This document shows positions 30,001 through 42,000 of a DNA stretch of 64,000 nt, in pieces. Location of the stretch: contig JAVMKO010000003.1 in the NCBI GenBank assembly GCA_032164245.1, positions 132,563,924 through 132,627,923 on the forward strand, read 5' to 3'. The notes beneath the pieces were generated by a model. That model saw nothing but the letters and a program-made list of their open reading frames with translations. It was not told the origin of the DNA and searched no databases. The number at the start of each line of letters is the position of its first letter. Position 1 is the first letter of the stretch. Origin of the DNA: Sternotherus odoratus. Its lineage: Eukaryota; Chordata; Testudines; Kinosternidae. A program made the translations under genes and the position numbers.

Positions 30001-33000
30001 AACTGCTTCTGAAACCTGGAAGTGCTGAAAGAGACATAGGACCTATTTCTGAGCAGATTTACAAATCCTGTGCTTTTCCACTGACTTCAGCTGCACGAGC
30101 TCGTGGGCCAGATGAAAACAGCCAGTGGGCCACATGTGGCCCGCGGGCTATAGTTTGCCCACCCCTGTTCTATGAGAAGGGAAAATTTACATAGGAAATT
30201 AGGAAGTTGTAGTTTCAAAACATTTTTGTAGGATATCTATAAAAATGGCATAAAAGTTTATTAAAATTTCACTGACATTTTTCTCTATGATAGATTCTAG
30301 AAGCTAAACGAGAGTTAAGAGGGAGCTCCATATTGACTGAGCTTGAAAAATAATGTTAAAATTATTCACTTTTTCTTAGTTTTTGATCTGTATTCCTGCA
30401 ATATAAGGATGAAGACTGTAACCACTGTCTGTGGTTCACTTCCTCCCAAAAATAGCCAATAACCTCTATGCTCCTCCTACACATTGACTACTGGTCCACA
30501 TCTCAACCAGTTGTGAATATGTGTAACTTGGAGGCAAAATCTGATAAGTAAGAGACAAGGAATGCACAACTTAACAATTGAAATGTGAAACAATCAGACA
30601 GATAACAGAATTACAATATCCTAACTTTATCGAGACAATATTCTAAGTTTATCAATGGCTATTCATTAACTATCCTTGAAGGTATTACAGGCAATTAATG
30701 TCTATTCCACTCAGTTCTTTCCTGATTAAAACCACAATGTTGGTAAAAACAACCATTGTTGTTATAAATTTATTTTAATTGTTCCAAATGTATTTTGCCA
30801 ATGGATTCAATCAAACACCCTGTCAATTTATGGGGATAATGGGCTCTATGAATATTAAACTACTGCATTTCCTAAAAGTTAAAATATGACAATGGCTAAT
30901 ATGACGTACTATCATATTATCTAATGGTACATAAATGCATGGAAGTTCTACTAATTTATTCCAAAATAATAGAGCATAAAAGTTAAATTAAAGATATTAT
31001 AGACAGAGATATCATAATATGATTTGGAGAAGTCAGACAAAATCATAGTTTACAAAGATGGGAATTCAGTTTAAGTTTGTACATTCACACACACACACAT
31101 GCATATATATGTGGGTTGCTTTTTGATATGTTTGTCTTTTATCACCATATGTTAAAAGGTACAAGAATTTACATACAAATGTCTTAAATCTAGGAGTAAT
31201 TTTCAAATACCACCATGATTACTTAGTGTAACTTTAATTTTTAACTATATGCTATTTCCTCCCCTTTACCATCAGCATATCAATCAAGTTTATATATTCT
31301 GGTTTGCTCATTTTATTAAAAGCAAATTCGGAGCACAATTGACTTTTCATTTGTTTAACAAGTGAAGAAATATTTACCCTGACAGCCATTTCATTGTAGA
31401 AATTCATCTTCATAATAAAATATGCTGTCTGTGAATCAAGAAAAAAAAAGATGGCATACATTTCAGTTACACAAAGATAGTGCTCCTATTTTTACATATA
31501 AAAGATAAGAATCTTTATACATAATACATAATAAGAGTTCTAGGCTTAGAGAGAATAAAATCAAACTTTATATTGAAGAGATAGGCTTCCTAATACATAA
31601 TGCAGGCTTAACCAGAAAAATCTATGGTAGTCAAACTAGGAGCTAATGGAGATATATGATCATAAAATGCTCTCCGCTGAGTTTGATAATCAATGGTGCT
31701 CTACTGAGAGTAGAATAACAAAGCAGAAATATTCACAAGTGCTGGTGACACGTAGTATTATATGATTTATTCACTGGGGTTCTTTTAGCCAAAACTCACA
31801 GAAACATAAAAGGAATTCATATTTCAAGACGTCTGGTTTAATGAAAAATTCAAAGAAATGCTGTCTTCAGTTGAAATCGTTCAAGGATACGAATGCGGTG
31901 ATGGAGCAAAATTGTGCCTTCTAACCATCTGTACTAAATGTTATGTACTTAGCTGCCTCCTGAGAAATTCTGGGAATTTTGTTTCATTTAATATTCATTT
32001 TAACATCATAAGATCATAAATACAATGATACCATGTTACAGCGAATCCCCTGATATAGACAACATTTCCTAAAGTCCTGGTTTCCTTCCAGTAAAGTAGA
32101 ATTCCTCTCATAGTGAACGTATCCCCTGTTATACTGAACAATCACTTGGCAGCATAGGTTATTTTAATGGATACATCACTTTAAACTAAGCTTTCACATC
32201 TGTTTTGCCCTCTAATTACAAAGGCAAAATGAACATAATTCACAACTGTATCATAAAAAGTAAAATATAGGTACTTTAAATGCAAGTATATGGTCTTTAT
32301 TTAGCACAACATGCGGCTTTTATGTTTTTGTCATGTTTTACATACAAATCCAAGGCAAAAGTGCTTTCCCCTGATATAGTGAATTTTTTCCCCCATGGCA
32401 AACAGGAATTCACTATAAAAGGGTTTCACTGTAATTAGTGTTATTTGAATTGCCTACTCTGATCCAAAGCAAATTGTCTGTGGAGAGCAGCAGGACTTGA
32501 TTATTTATCAACAGTCTGGGCAATTAAGAAACAGTTGGCTGCAATATGTTATTTACAAATGAATACAATGATGCTACTTCATTTTAAATTCTCTTTCTTC
32601 ATTACGTTAAGTAAGGCATAAGTCCACAGTTTAATTAAAGTGAATTTTAAATAGTTACTTTAATATAATACTGCTTCACTAATAATATAAATAGAAACAT
32701 TGGAAAGATGCAATTTTTATGCAGAAATTTGCAGGAATTCTAATGTATTAAATTTGAATTTTTTTTGCTTTCTATGGACAAGTATTTCAAACAGCAGTTC
32801 AACTCCAAAATTATGAATTAGAACAGTTAATGGTATCTCTCCTAATTTTTGTTTCCATAAATCTTTCATGAATGGTGTTAGCTGGATACCACAAATATAG
32901 CAATGAAATAATGCATTCCATTCCCAGGAATATTCTGAAGCTGTTAGATTAAATGGATTCAATTTTGCTTCATCACTCATCTTTTCCAAATTTGGAAAGA

Positions 33001-36000
33001 ATGCAAAAGCTGTTGCTGGTACAGCCAGTTTATGAATTAATTTTTTGTTGGAAGTAGCCAGGATTTGGAAATGACCTTGAGGCTCCTGTTTTGCCACTCA
33101 GCAAGAATAGTTTAAAACGCCTTTTTGGCTCCCATCCTGATGTGCTGAGGGAACTCCATTTCTGAATGCTGAGGACACTTAGACTTCTGGGCCAGAACAC
33201 TATTAAGGAAGGTAACTCGCATAAAAAGGGGCCTTGTAATAGCCTGCTCTTACAAGAGTGTGGGATTAAGGTACAGATCAGTCACGTGGAGAATTACCCA
33301 GACAACTTCCCTTGCTTCACAATCCTATTCCTGAAGTATAGAGAAAAGGAGGGGGCCTATTCTCCCTTCTCAAAACAAGTGTCCTTCCCGACTCTCTCCA
33401 AATCCTCTCTCAATAAAAAAAAAGCCACAAGTGTCCACATCAGGCAGAACCCTCCAGACCTTCCACCTACGGACAAATATCTCTACCTCCCCTTTCTTCT
33501 ACAAGTCTCTTCCTCTGGCAAGAGTAACAAGCCCTTCTCCCAGCTGATTAAACCATCATGCAGTTCCCCTTATGCCCAGTGACAAATAATCATGCAAACA
33601 CTGTTAAGTCTCACTCATACAAAGTGTTGGACCTTTCAACTTTAGGAGCCTAACAACTTAAGTTCCACAGAGTGTAGGAGCCAGGCAAAAGGGTAACAAG
33701 CTTGTTTCATAGCACTGGTAACTTGTCAGCATCCTAAGAGCCAATTGATCAGGAGTGTGGATGATATAAATATAATATAAATAATAAATGAGAAAAGTTT
33801 GCTTATCTGGATATAACAATATTTTAACTTTTTTCATTGTACAGGTGACTATGGAAAAAGAGAATGAAGGCAGTAAGAACTTAAATGAAGAAAGGCAATG
33901 TTAGATTACAGCTTATGATCCTAGAGGAAAAACACCTGATCCTCTAGTAATAAAATGAAAGTGTCCCATCAAGCTTTTGGATCCCAAAATGCAAAAGGTA
34001 AAGGAAGTAAGACAGTTTTTTGGCGTTTGTGTCTCTGGATTTTAGCCAGTCTGGTACTTATATAGTGAACAGTGTTAATTAAATCTATATGGTAGAATAT
34101 GGAGTTGAGTCATTCTAGACAAAGCAATTTAATAATTGGTGTTCCCTTGGCTGCTATAGCAATTAATGTAGCTATTGTGTTTTAATTATTCTAGATTTGG
34201 TTGTTAAATAATACACATTTTCTTGATTGCTCTAAGCTGATTTAAAAGATACATAGAAGCACTTAGAGTAAGTAATTTCTAAAATCAAAAAAATGCTAAC
34301 AAAAATCCTCTCTCTGTCTTTTTCCACCTCTAAACACTTTGTATAGTGTCCAGAATGTGTGACTGTGAAACTATTGGATCACTCTCTTTTATGTTCAACA
34401 GACACTTTCTTTCTTTCCATATGGGTAAAATCCTGAGGCCCATAACACAATGCCATGTGTGCAGTTTCATAGTACAGGGCTGCTGAATAAAGACGGGTTA
34501 AGCAAGCGGACGCCACATTTTCCCACATGCTACAAAGACAGGCTTTGCAAGCCTATTAACCCAAGGTGTGAAGGGTGGCATGTGTGGTGGAGATGTGGCC
34601 AATGGTGCACCATTTGCACAGACCTGCTAGCCAGAGCCATCACACAGGACTCAGCAAGTTGTGTATGCTACTGCAGATCAAAGGCCATAGCGGTGATCAT
34701 GCTTCACCTGGGAAGATGATCCATATATTGCTTCTTTTTGGGGGGAGGGAAAAATCTGCTTTCCTCATTCAACTGTTCATTGATTACCAGTTCAAAGTCT
34801 GTATGGACCCTTTTAATCAATAGACTTTCTATTGCAGAGGGAAAAAACAGAAAGAATTCTACCAAGTACATTTAATGTCAGCTTGTTTGGCAAATGGTGT
34901 TGCCCTCTTCATTCTAACTGTAATTCAGGAAAACATTTAAGTGTCTGCTTAAGTCCATTCCTATTCATGAAAGCACCAAAACACTTGCTTAACTTTAAGT
35001 GTGTGCTTTCCTGAATGGGGATACTTTCCTATTGCCTTTGTCCTGCTATAAAGATTTTTATCCTAAAATGAGCCAGTCACTTATAAATTGTTATGCATAT
35101 CCCTGATGTTAGTATGTAGGGTCTCTTGCGAATTTACTTCCAAAACATAGAACTTCTAGAAATTATTTTTGCATTCCTCTGTAAGTAAATGACAGCACAG
35201 TTATCCATCATTATCAACATTCTCCTTTCTTCTCTGTTCTGAAATTCTTCCAGGTGTCATCTCCACTAGGAAAAAAATCTGTTACTGATGGGTCATTTTC
35301 CTCACATAAATGGGTCCACAGTGCAACTACTTTCAGGGAGAATCATCATTTCAACGGTAATTGGAACAAGACCAAACATGTAACCTAAGTGGTGCACAGG
35401 CCTTGTGTCATCCTTCTGCAGCAATCAGCAGAATTTACCCAAGAAGTCACATTGATGGGGACTTCTGAACATGAGAAATAGTTTCTGAATTTGGCCTTGA
35501 GACAGTGTTGAACTGTGATGTATAAAAAGTATTAAAAATGTTTTTAGTGTAGATCTCAATATGTTCATAATGTATACTGTCTTTAGGTACATAATCCTGA
35601 AACCTTAGAATTCCTTTTATCTTGCAGGGATTTCTTGCCCTGTGGGCTGTGTTTCATAGAAAAAAAAATCTGAGCTACTGTTTAAAAAAAGGTAACAAAG
35701 AGTCCTGTGGCACCTTAAAGACTAACTAAAGTATTGAAGCATAAGCTTTCGTGGGCTAATACCCACTTCGTCGGATGCAAGTAGTGGAAGTCTTCCACTG
35801 GTTGCATCCGATGAAGTGGGTATTAGCCCACGAAAGCTTATGCTTCAATACTTTAGTTAGTCTTTAAGGTGCCACAGGACTCTTTGTTACCTCTGCTATT
35901 CCAGACTAACACAGCTACCTCTCTGATTCTATTTAAAAAAACAAACCCCAATTCCTTTCCTGCAGGACAAGGCCCCAGACGGTGGAAGAAACTGTCCATT

Positions 36001-39000
36001 CGGTCCAGCTTGCATCATAAGGGTCACCAGAATGAACACAAAAGGTTTATTATAACTTTAACTTGACAAAAATAGTAAAAAAAACCTTAAATTTTCTATC
36101 ATACCTATCTTTAAAAAACAGTAAGATGCATAACTAATTTGCAGGGTGACTCCATAAAGTTATAAACTCAGTTAACTTTATTTACTGGATTTGGGCACTA
36201 TGAGGGAAGTGCACTGGAATACTAACAACTGAAAATACTAGTAGTGATGCACATATGAAGAGCAGATCTGATGAGCCTGAGCCTTTGCTATTTTCCGCAT
36301 CAGTGCTACTTTCATTTCAAATTTTGAATATAATAATTAAAATGATTTATTATCAAGTAATCATGGGTATTTTGTGCATATGCTTTACCTTGTTTGTTGG
36401 CAACTGATACCAATCTAGTCATTATCATCAGACAAATTTTAAAGTGACCAATTTTTTTATCTAACAATTATCATGTCCACCACATCCTGTTCAGTTATCA
36501 TTAGAGTCATTAAAATAATTGTTAAGAAGAGTTTAACACAAATTTTACTACTATTTTAACTTAAATTTGTCCTAAATTGCTAGACCGTTTTATTGTTTGA
36601 AATATTCCAAGTTGAGCCAGTCCACTGGTTTAATAAAGGTAGCACAATATGCTAGTGCACAGACAATTTAGGCAGAAGACTCAAGTTCATTCTCTAAATC
36701 CATAAATATGTGGGAGCAGTGAGTAAGGAGCCTACTGATTAATAATGAGAAAGATGCACCTGACATCATTCTGTAGAAACTCACATGGCTAACTCACAAG
36801 TTGTACTGACACACTCCAGAAGTTGTCAAATCCAGTCCTCCTCTGCCAACTTGCTGGCAAGTACAGCATATTGAGGGGGGTGAAGTTCTTCCATGCCTAC
36901 CACTGTACAACTGAGAAGCCTTATGGGGTGTTTTTGTTTCTCTTTGAATCATCTGGCATTGGCTACTACCAGAAACAAGATGGTTGGAGGATCTGATCTA
37001 GAATGGTAAATCCTGTTATCCTGTGTTTTAAATATACAGACTGTTTTGCCTTTATTTGTCCTTTATCACCTTCCAGAAGTTCAGGGGAAGCTTGAGTCTT
37101 GCCCATGTAATTTCAAAAGTCTCCATTTGAAACAATTTCATCTTGTGCATGAGAGAAATTGTCTTTTAAATCCATCCTTCAGACTGATGCTTTGCTGCTC
37201 CCTACCATTTTCTAATTTCTTGACCTCAGCTTCAAGATGCCTGCTTGCCCCCTTACTAGTTTTTCTCTCCCATCATTGTTACTGTTTCTGCCAATTCTGT
37301 ACATAGTCTGGGAGACTTAGAAAATTATGTGCCCTGCGCAAAGTGTCACAGTAACCACAATTAAAAACACTTTTCATTTGTTAAGAACTTGTAATGTTTG
37401 TTACTGATAGACTGCAGGGAATTTGTGTTAATTCAAAAGAGGTTCACTCTTGTCACAAAACTGAATTGTCAGGGCAATTATTTAAAGAGAAACAATAGAA
37501 AGAGAATTGGGCCACTAAGAGCTGAGGTCAAAAAGCCTCAAAAGGCAAGGCAACAGTCAAGGCACCACTAGGTGAAGAATAGTCTTGCAATTCCTCCTCC
37601 GTGTCCCCACCCAGGAAAACGATGGTGTGTTGTTCCCTTTGTGCTCCATTTCAGAGCTCTACATCAGAAACTTTGTCAGTCTGTGTCACTGCTCTCAACA
37701 CACCTCCCACATATCTAAAAAAAATGACTGAACATTGGACATGGTTAATATTTTAAACACAAACTGATTATGATCTATGAAAAGATTGACATTTGAATAT
37801 GTGAATGTCCAGAGATATCTGCCTGTGTAGATCTGGTGATCGGAACAAAAAGTGACATTGACCTGAGTGCATAAGGCCTACGTGGCACCGGTGTCCCACT
37901 AAAACCCTCAAAATAAGTCTGTGGCCAGGTGCCAGAAACAGAGACTGATGTTTCTTGATTCTGAATCTGGAATATGAAGATTAAATTGCCATCTTCAGAA
38001 TTTAACTGTATATGTTTCTGAGCTAAGTCCAATCCTTTTTTTTTTGGAACTGTTTAGAATATTCACCAGAGGGTGACTATATACCACTTAAGTTCCACTA
38101 AGCACACACTGTCACTTTTCAGAGGAGAACTCAGTTTATGTATGTATGCATGTAGTTATCCACTAAGCAAAAACACATTGCAGTAAGATAGGAAGTTCCT
38201 TGAAAAACATGGCCCATAAAGATGACTCAGTCTGACTAACTAGCTGGTCAACACAAGTCAACAATATCTGAACTATTATTAATTAGTACGCTACTTTTTT
38301 TTCTTTGTTTGTATTTTTATCTTTATATTGAAAAATGATAATTTGGCTTCAATAAAATTAGTCAAGAATAAATGAAGAACAAATTACAAACAGAAACTAT
38401 TAACATAAATTGGTAAATTAGTGATGCAAACTACTGATTAAAAATCTTACCATTGTATGTTAAGAGCAAATTGTCTTTTTCTTAATTTTCTAAACCTCTT
38501 AACAGAGGTTAAAGATAGTGTGCTATCATACATTTCTATCTTCAAGTCCATCAAGGGAATTAGACTGGCTGTGATCTGCTGTGTGCCTCTAGGCAAAACC
38601 TCAAATATTTCAAGGTTCATTAAGTAGGAAATTTAAACCACTAAAACACAGAATAGCGATGTATAGAGATATTAACTTATTCTGTTTTCTTCAGAATTAA
38701 GAGTACTGCCAGGAAAACAGTACTTCCACCAGAAAGCCTGTTTCCTGTAATTAGCTCAACACAGGCAGACGTTTGCAAGTGCAGAGCTCATTGCTAGATT
38801 GAAGCCTAAATCTCCAATCCTGCAAAGAGGTATGCACGTGTTCAATTTTACTACCATCAATAGTCCTATTGAAATCAATGGAGCTGCTCACGGTAGTTAA
38901 GTTAAGAATATGCATAAGTGTATGGAGGATCAAGGCCTAAACGCTCAACTTTTGGACTAGAACCAGGGGCAAGTTAATGAACAGCTGTGCATTTGAGTGA

Positions 39001-42000
39001 TAAAATATCTAAAATAATTGTAAAACCCATTTGTTACCTCCACCATTTTTCTGAAGTGTTTTCTTCCTTGATAGCCTCTCCACCATTTCTGGATAATAAT
39101 CATCATTTTGTTCAGATACCTAAACAAAATATTTTGATTACAAATGATTACATTGAAAGAATAATATATTTATAAGTTAGGTTAGAAAGATTTTTCCAGG
39201 ATTTTAGGCAATGCTGTATGTTATCTATACTCATTCCAAAAAGTGGGTTACAGCAAAGTTACTTAAATTTAATTTTATAAAAGTTATTCATTATTGAGTA
39301 CTACTAAATAGAATTAAGAATGAGTGATGTGTGTGACGGGTTAAACAATATATGGACAATACAGTTAATTCTTCTGAACGGTTTAAAACTATTTTTGGTC
39401 AAATGGGAAAATGCTGAAAACTGAAAAATTTCTAAAATTTTCAGTTTGGGGGTTGTAGAAAATTTGACAACAAGGAAACAAATTCCCAGCCATCTTAAGT
39501 GCTAGTCTAACAACTTTGCAGGATTTGGGGCTGTCTCATAATCTATTAGGAAGTTAAGCAAAGATTTATGCATATGACTGTACTGCACCTTAAGTGGGGG
39601 CACTGTCCAGCCTGCCAGGGGAGGGAGAATAGTGCTTTTTTAACAAGGGTTGGGAGAGGGACTTAGAAGCTTCTGCAAAAGGGGGAATGGGTCAGTATGG
39701 CTATACTGACTCATCCCCAGGGACTGGAAAGGCTGGGGAATGGAAAAGAGGTGAGTCTGGCAAGAGAAGCCCCTTTTCCCCACACCAGGCAAAGGAACAC
39801 CTACCCTACTTCACTGTAAAGTGACAAACTACCAGATATGGTCAGGTCCTGCTGTGGGCATCATGCTAGTAGCTCCTTTGTAGGGGGACTGGGAAGGATT
39901 TTTTTTCTCACTACCAGATTGATCTAGGTGGAGTGGAATATTTTTTCACCTTTCTTGCAGCAGGTTCAGGGAGGGCTTTGTTATGGTGAGTCGGGAAGGG
40001 AGTTAGGCTTTGATATCACAACTCATTATGTAAGTGTGGGACAGATGCCCAGTGTAGATATTCCATAGGAAAGGGATACAGTGCTCAGATAAATGGTTTG
40101 GCAAAGGACTTAAAAAGGAGGGGGGTTGTGAAACGACCATAATGGAGGAGGGGATGTTGGGGATCCTATGACTGATATGGCAGGCATGACTGACATGGCA
40201 CTCTTATGACTGAGAACCCCGTCTTTCTTATAGTCTACCTTAACCAAGGAGGGAAAGGATGCTAAGGTCCCAGCAATGGGTTGGCTATGGGACCTGGATA
40301 GAGAAGAGGGGGACTGGCGGATGCTTCTGGGTAGATACTGAATGATCATGGAGCTACCTGCACTTTTATCTACTGGGTAGTCCCAGACATCTAATAATAA
40401 AGTTGCATCTTCATTACAACCATAACAAGTGTCTCCTGTCCTTCTTTTGGTATTGTCGGACAATGACTAATTTTATTTAAACATGCGAGTTTAAATAAAA
40501 CACTTCAGTGTTACATACAGTGTTCCCAGGTATGTAACACTGAAGAACTTGGGCCTCAGTTTTTAATGACATGATTACAAGCAATTTCTCAAATAATTAT
40601 AATAATACCCAGCAAGCCAGAGCCAGCAACAAAACCATGGTCTCCTAAGTCATAGGCTAATGCTTTATCAAGTAGGCCACATCATTCAATTATTTTCACA
40701 TCATCCACAAAATCTGAGGAAGAAAAGTTTGTACAATAGGCACTCTTGATTCACAATATGCCATTCTTTTCAAGTCAAACTCAGATTCCCTAGAATACTG
40801 AAAGAGTGTTCTTAAAAAACGCTATTTCCATGCCATTCGTCAACTTTTGAACCTCAGCAATTTTAGCTGTACAATTTAAAAAAAAAATCACAGGATTTTT
40901 TACAATGGTAATGTAAAATGTTTATACTACTCAAAAACAGAATAATCATTTTTGTTCACATTTTACAGAAACATTCACTTTCAGAGAGAGAGAGAGCAAG
41001 CTAAGTATAATGTGAGAATTTTGGAAAGTTATGAGTGACTTGAAAATAGGGGTTAAAATAGAAAAAATAATAATACCTGATGTATGCTCGGACTCTGCCG
41101 CCTCGAAACCAGCTCTGGATTCGTACAGCAGCATTGTGCTCTGCTTTTCTGTATTCATCTACAGCTCTGAAAACATTTTTTCAAAAAAAAAATTGTGATT
41201 AACATTTTCAGTTGTTTACTTTAAAATCAAAACAATAAATCAGAGGGATCTTTTCATTTACATTTTTTCTTAATGGGACAACTTGTGTTCCTTTAAGCCT
41301 TCCCTCTCCCTCCATCCCCCCCACCTTAACATATTACCATTCTTAGGAATCATGCAAAACAAATATCCCATGATGATTAGATAGTATAGAGATAATTAAA
41401 GCCCCAATCCTGCAAGGAGAACAGTGCAACAGCTCTGCTCTATTTTAAAGATTTTATTATAAGCAGTATTAAACAATCTAAATATAAATTCACAGGAAAA
41501 AATGAAATTATTTCACATTCTGATTATGCTTAACATTCTTGGGAAGGCAACATAAAGTAACATAGAACACCAGAAGTCATCAGGGATGAAGAAAGAAGGC
41601 TAAAAAAACTGTATGTAAAAAAATGTAAAATGTCCCCCAGTTGATGGGTTCCAGGTGGATCCTAATATTTTCTTAAAAAATGAAACATTAAAAATAAATT
41701 TTTGGATAAGCTTCTGCAGTGTTAGATGAGTTGTAACTTGTGTGTTGACACATTAATTTTATGTGCTTTCTTTCTAATGCCGGAGAAACATAGTTCCCAG
41801 GTACATGTGATATTGAACACTGATGTTATGAACTTCTAGACGACTTATGCTTTAAAAGAAAAATGTGAATAACACTTTATTTTAATGGTATATTAATTAG
41901 TGCTGAATTACAATAGAAATCATATAGGAGTGCATAAAATATGACATTGACATGAATATCAGATAAATTCACTATGATCAGTAATATCACAATGCATATT

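Larger units (their letters stand above)
25895..31377 (-). other. SPATA17 intron 4
   Basis: Holds the hAT copies at 26139, 27194 and 30098. The stretch 27590-27720 is a GC-rich patch with a CTCCTTTAAGGAG palindrome, unassigned. The rest, including 28000-30090 and 30170-31370, is AT-rich with short old-repeat phrases (for example a 'gagtcaatggcaaaact' patch at about 28262) and a small CA/TA microsatellite at about 31085-31112. No supported gene. Confidence 0.85.
31429..39037 (-). other. SPATA17 intron 3
   Basis: Holds the Tigger-type MITE at 32039, the foldback at 35690, palindromic repeats at 34923 and 38811 and a CR1 tail at 36925. GC-richer patches at 33100-33600 and 34440-34720 look like unassigned old repeats and carry open frames with no recognisable domain. 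The remainder is AT-rich with nothing I can name. Confidence 0.85.
39120..41076 (-). other. SPATA17 intron 2
   Basis: GC-richer unassigned sequence at 39590-40450 (a 117-codon minus-strand frame at 40110-40463 shows no known domain), then the twin hairpins and a SINE head. Otherwise nothing recognised. Confidence 0.85.

Noticed and set aside
31252..31461. 69-codon minus-strand frame over exon 4
   Set aside because: Right frame, but it reads through both splice sites; only 31378-31428 is coding.
40946..41158. 70-codon minus-strand frame beginning MNTEKQS
   Set aside because: Wrong frame over SPATA17 exon 2; the correct frame gives the IQ motif and joins exons 1 and 3 in phase.
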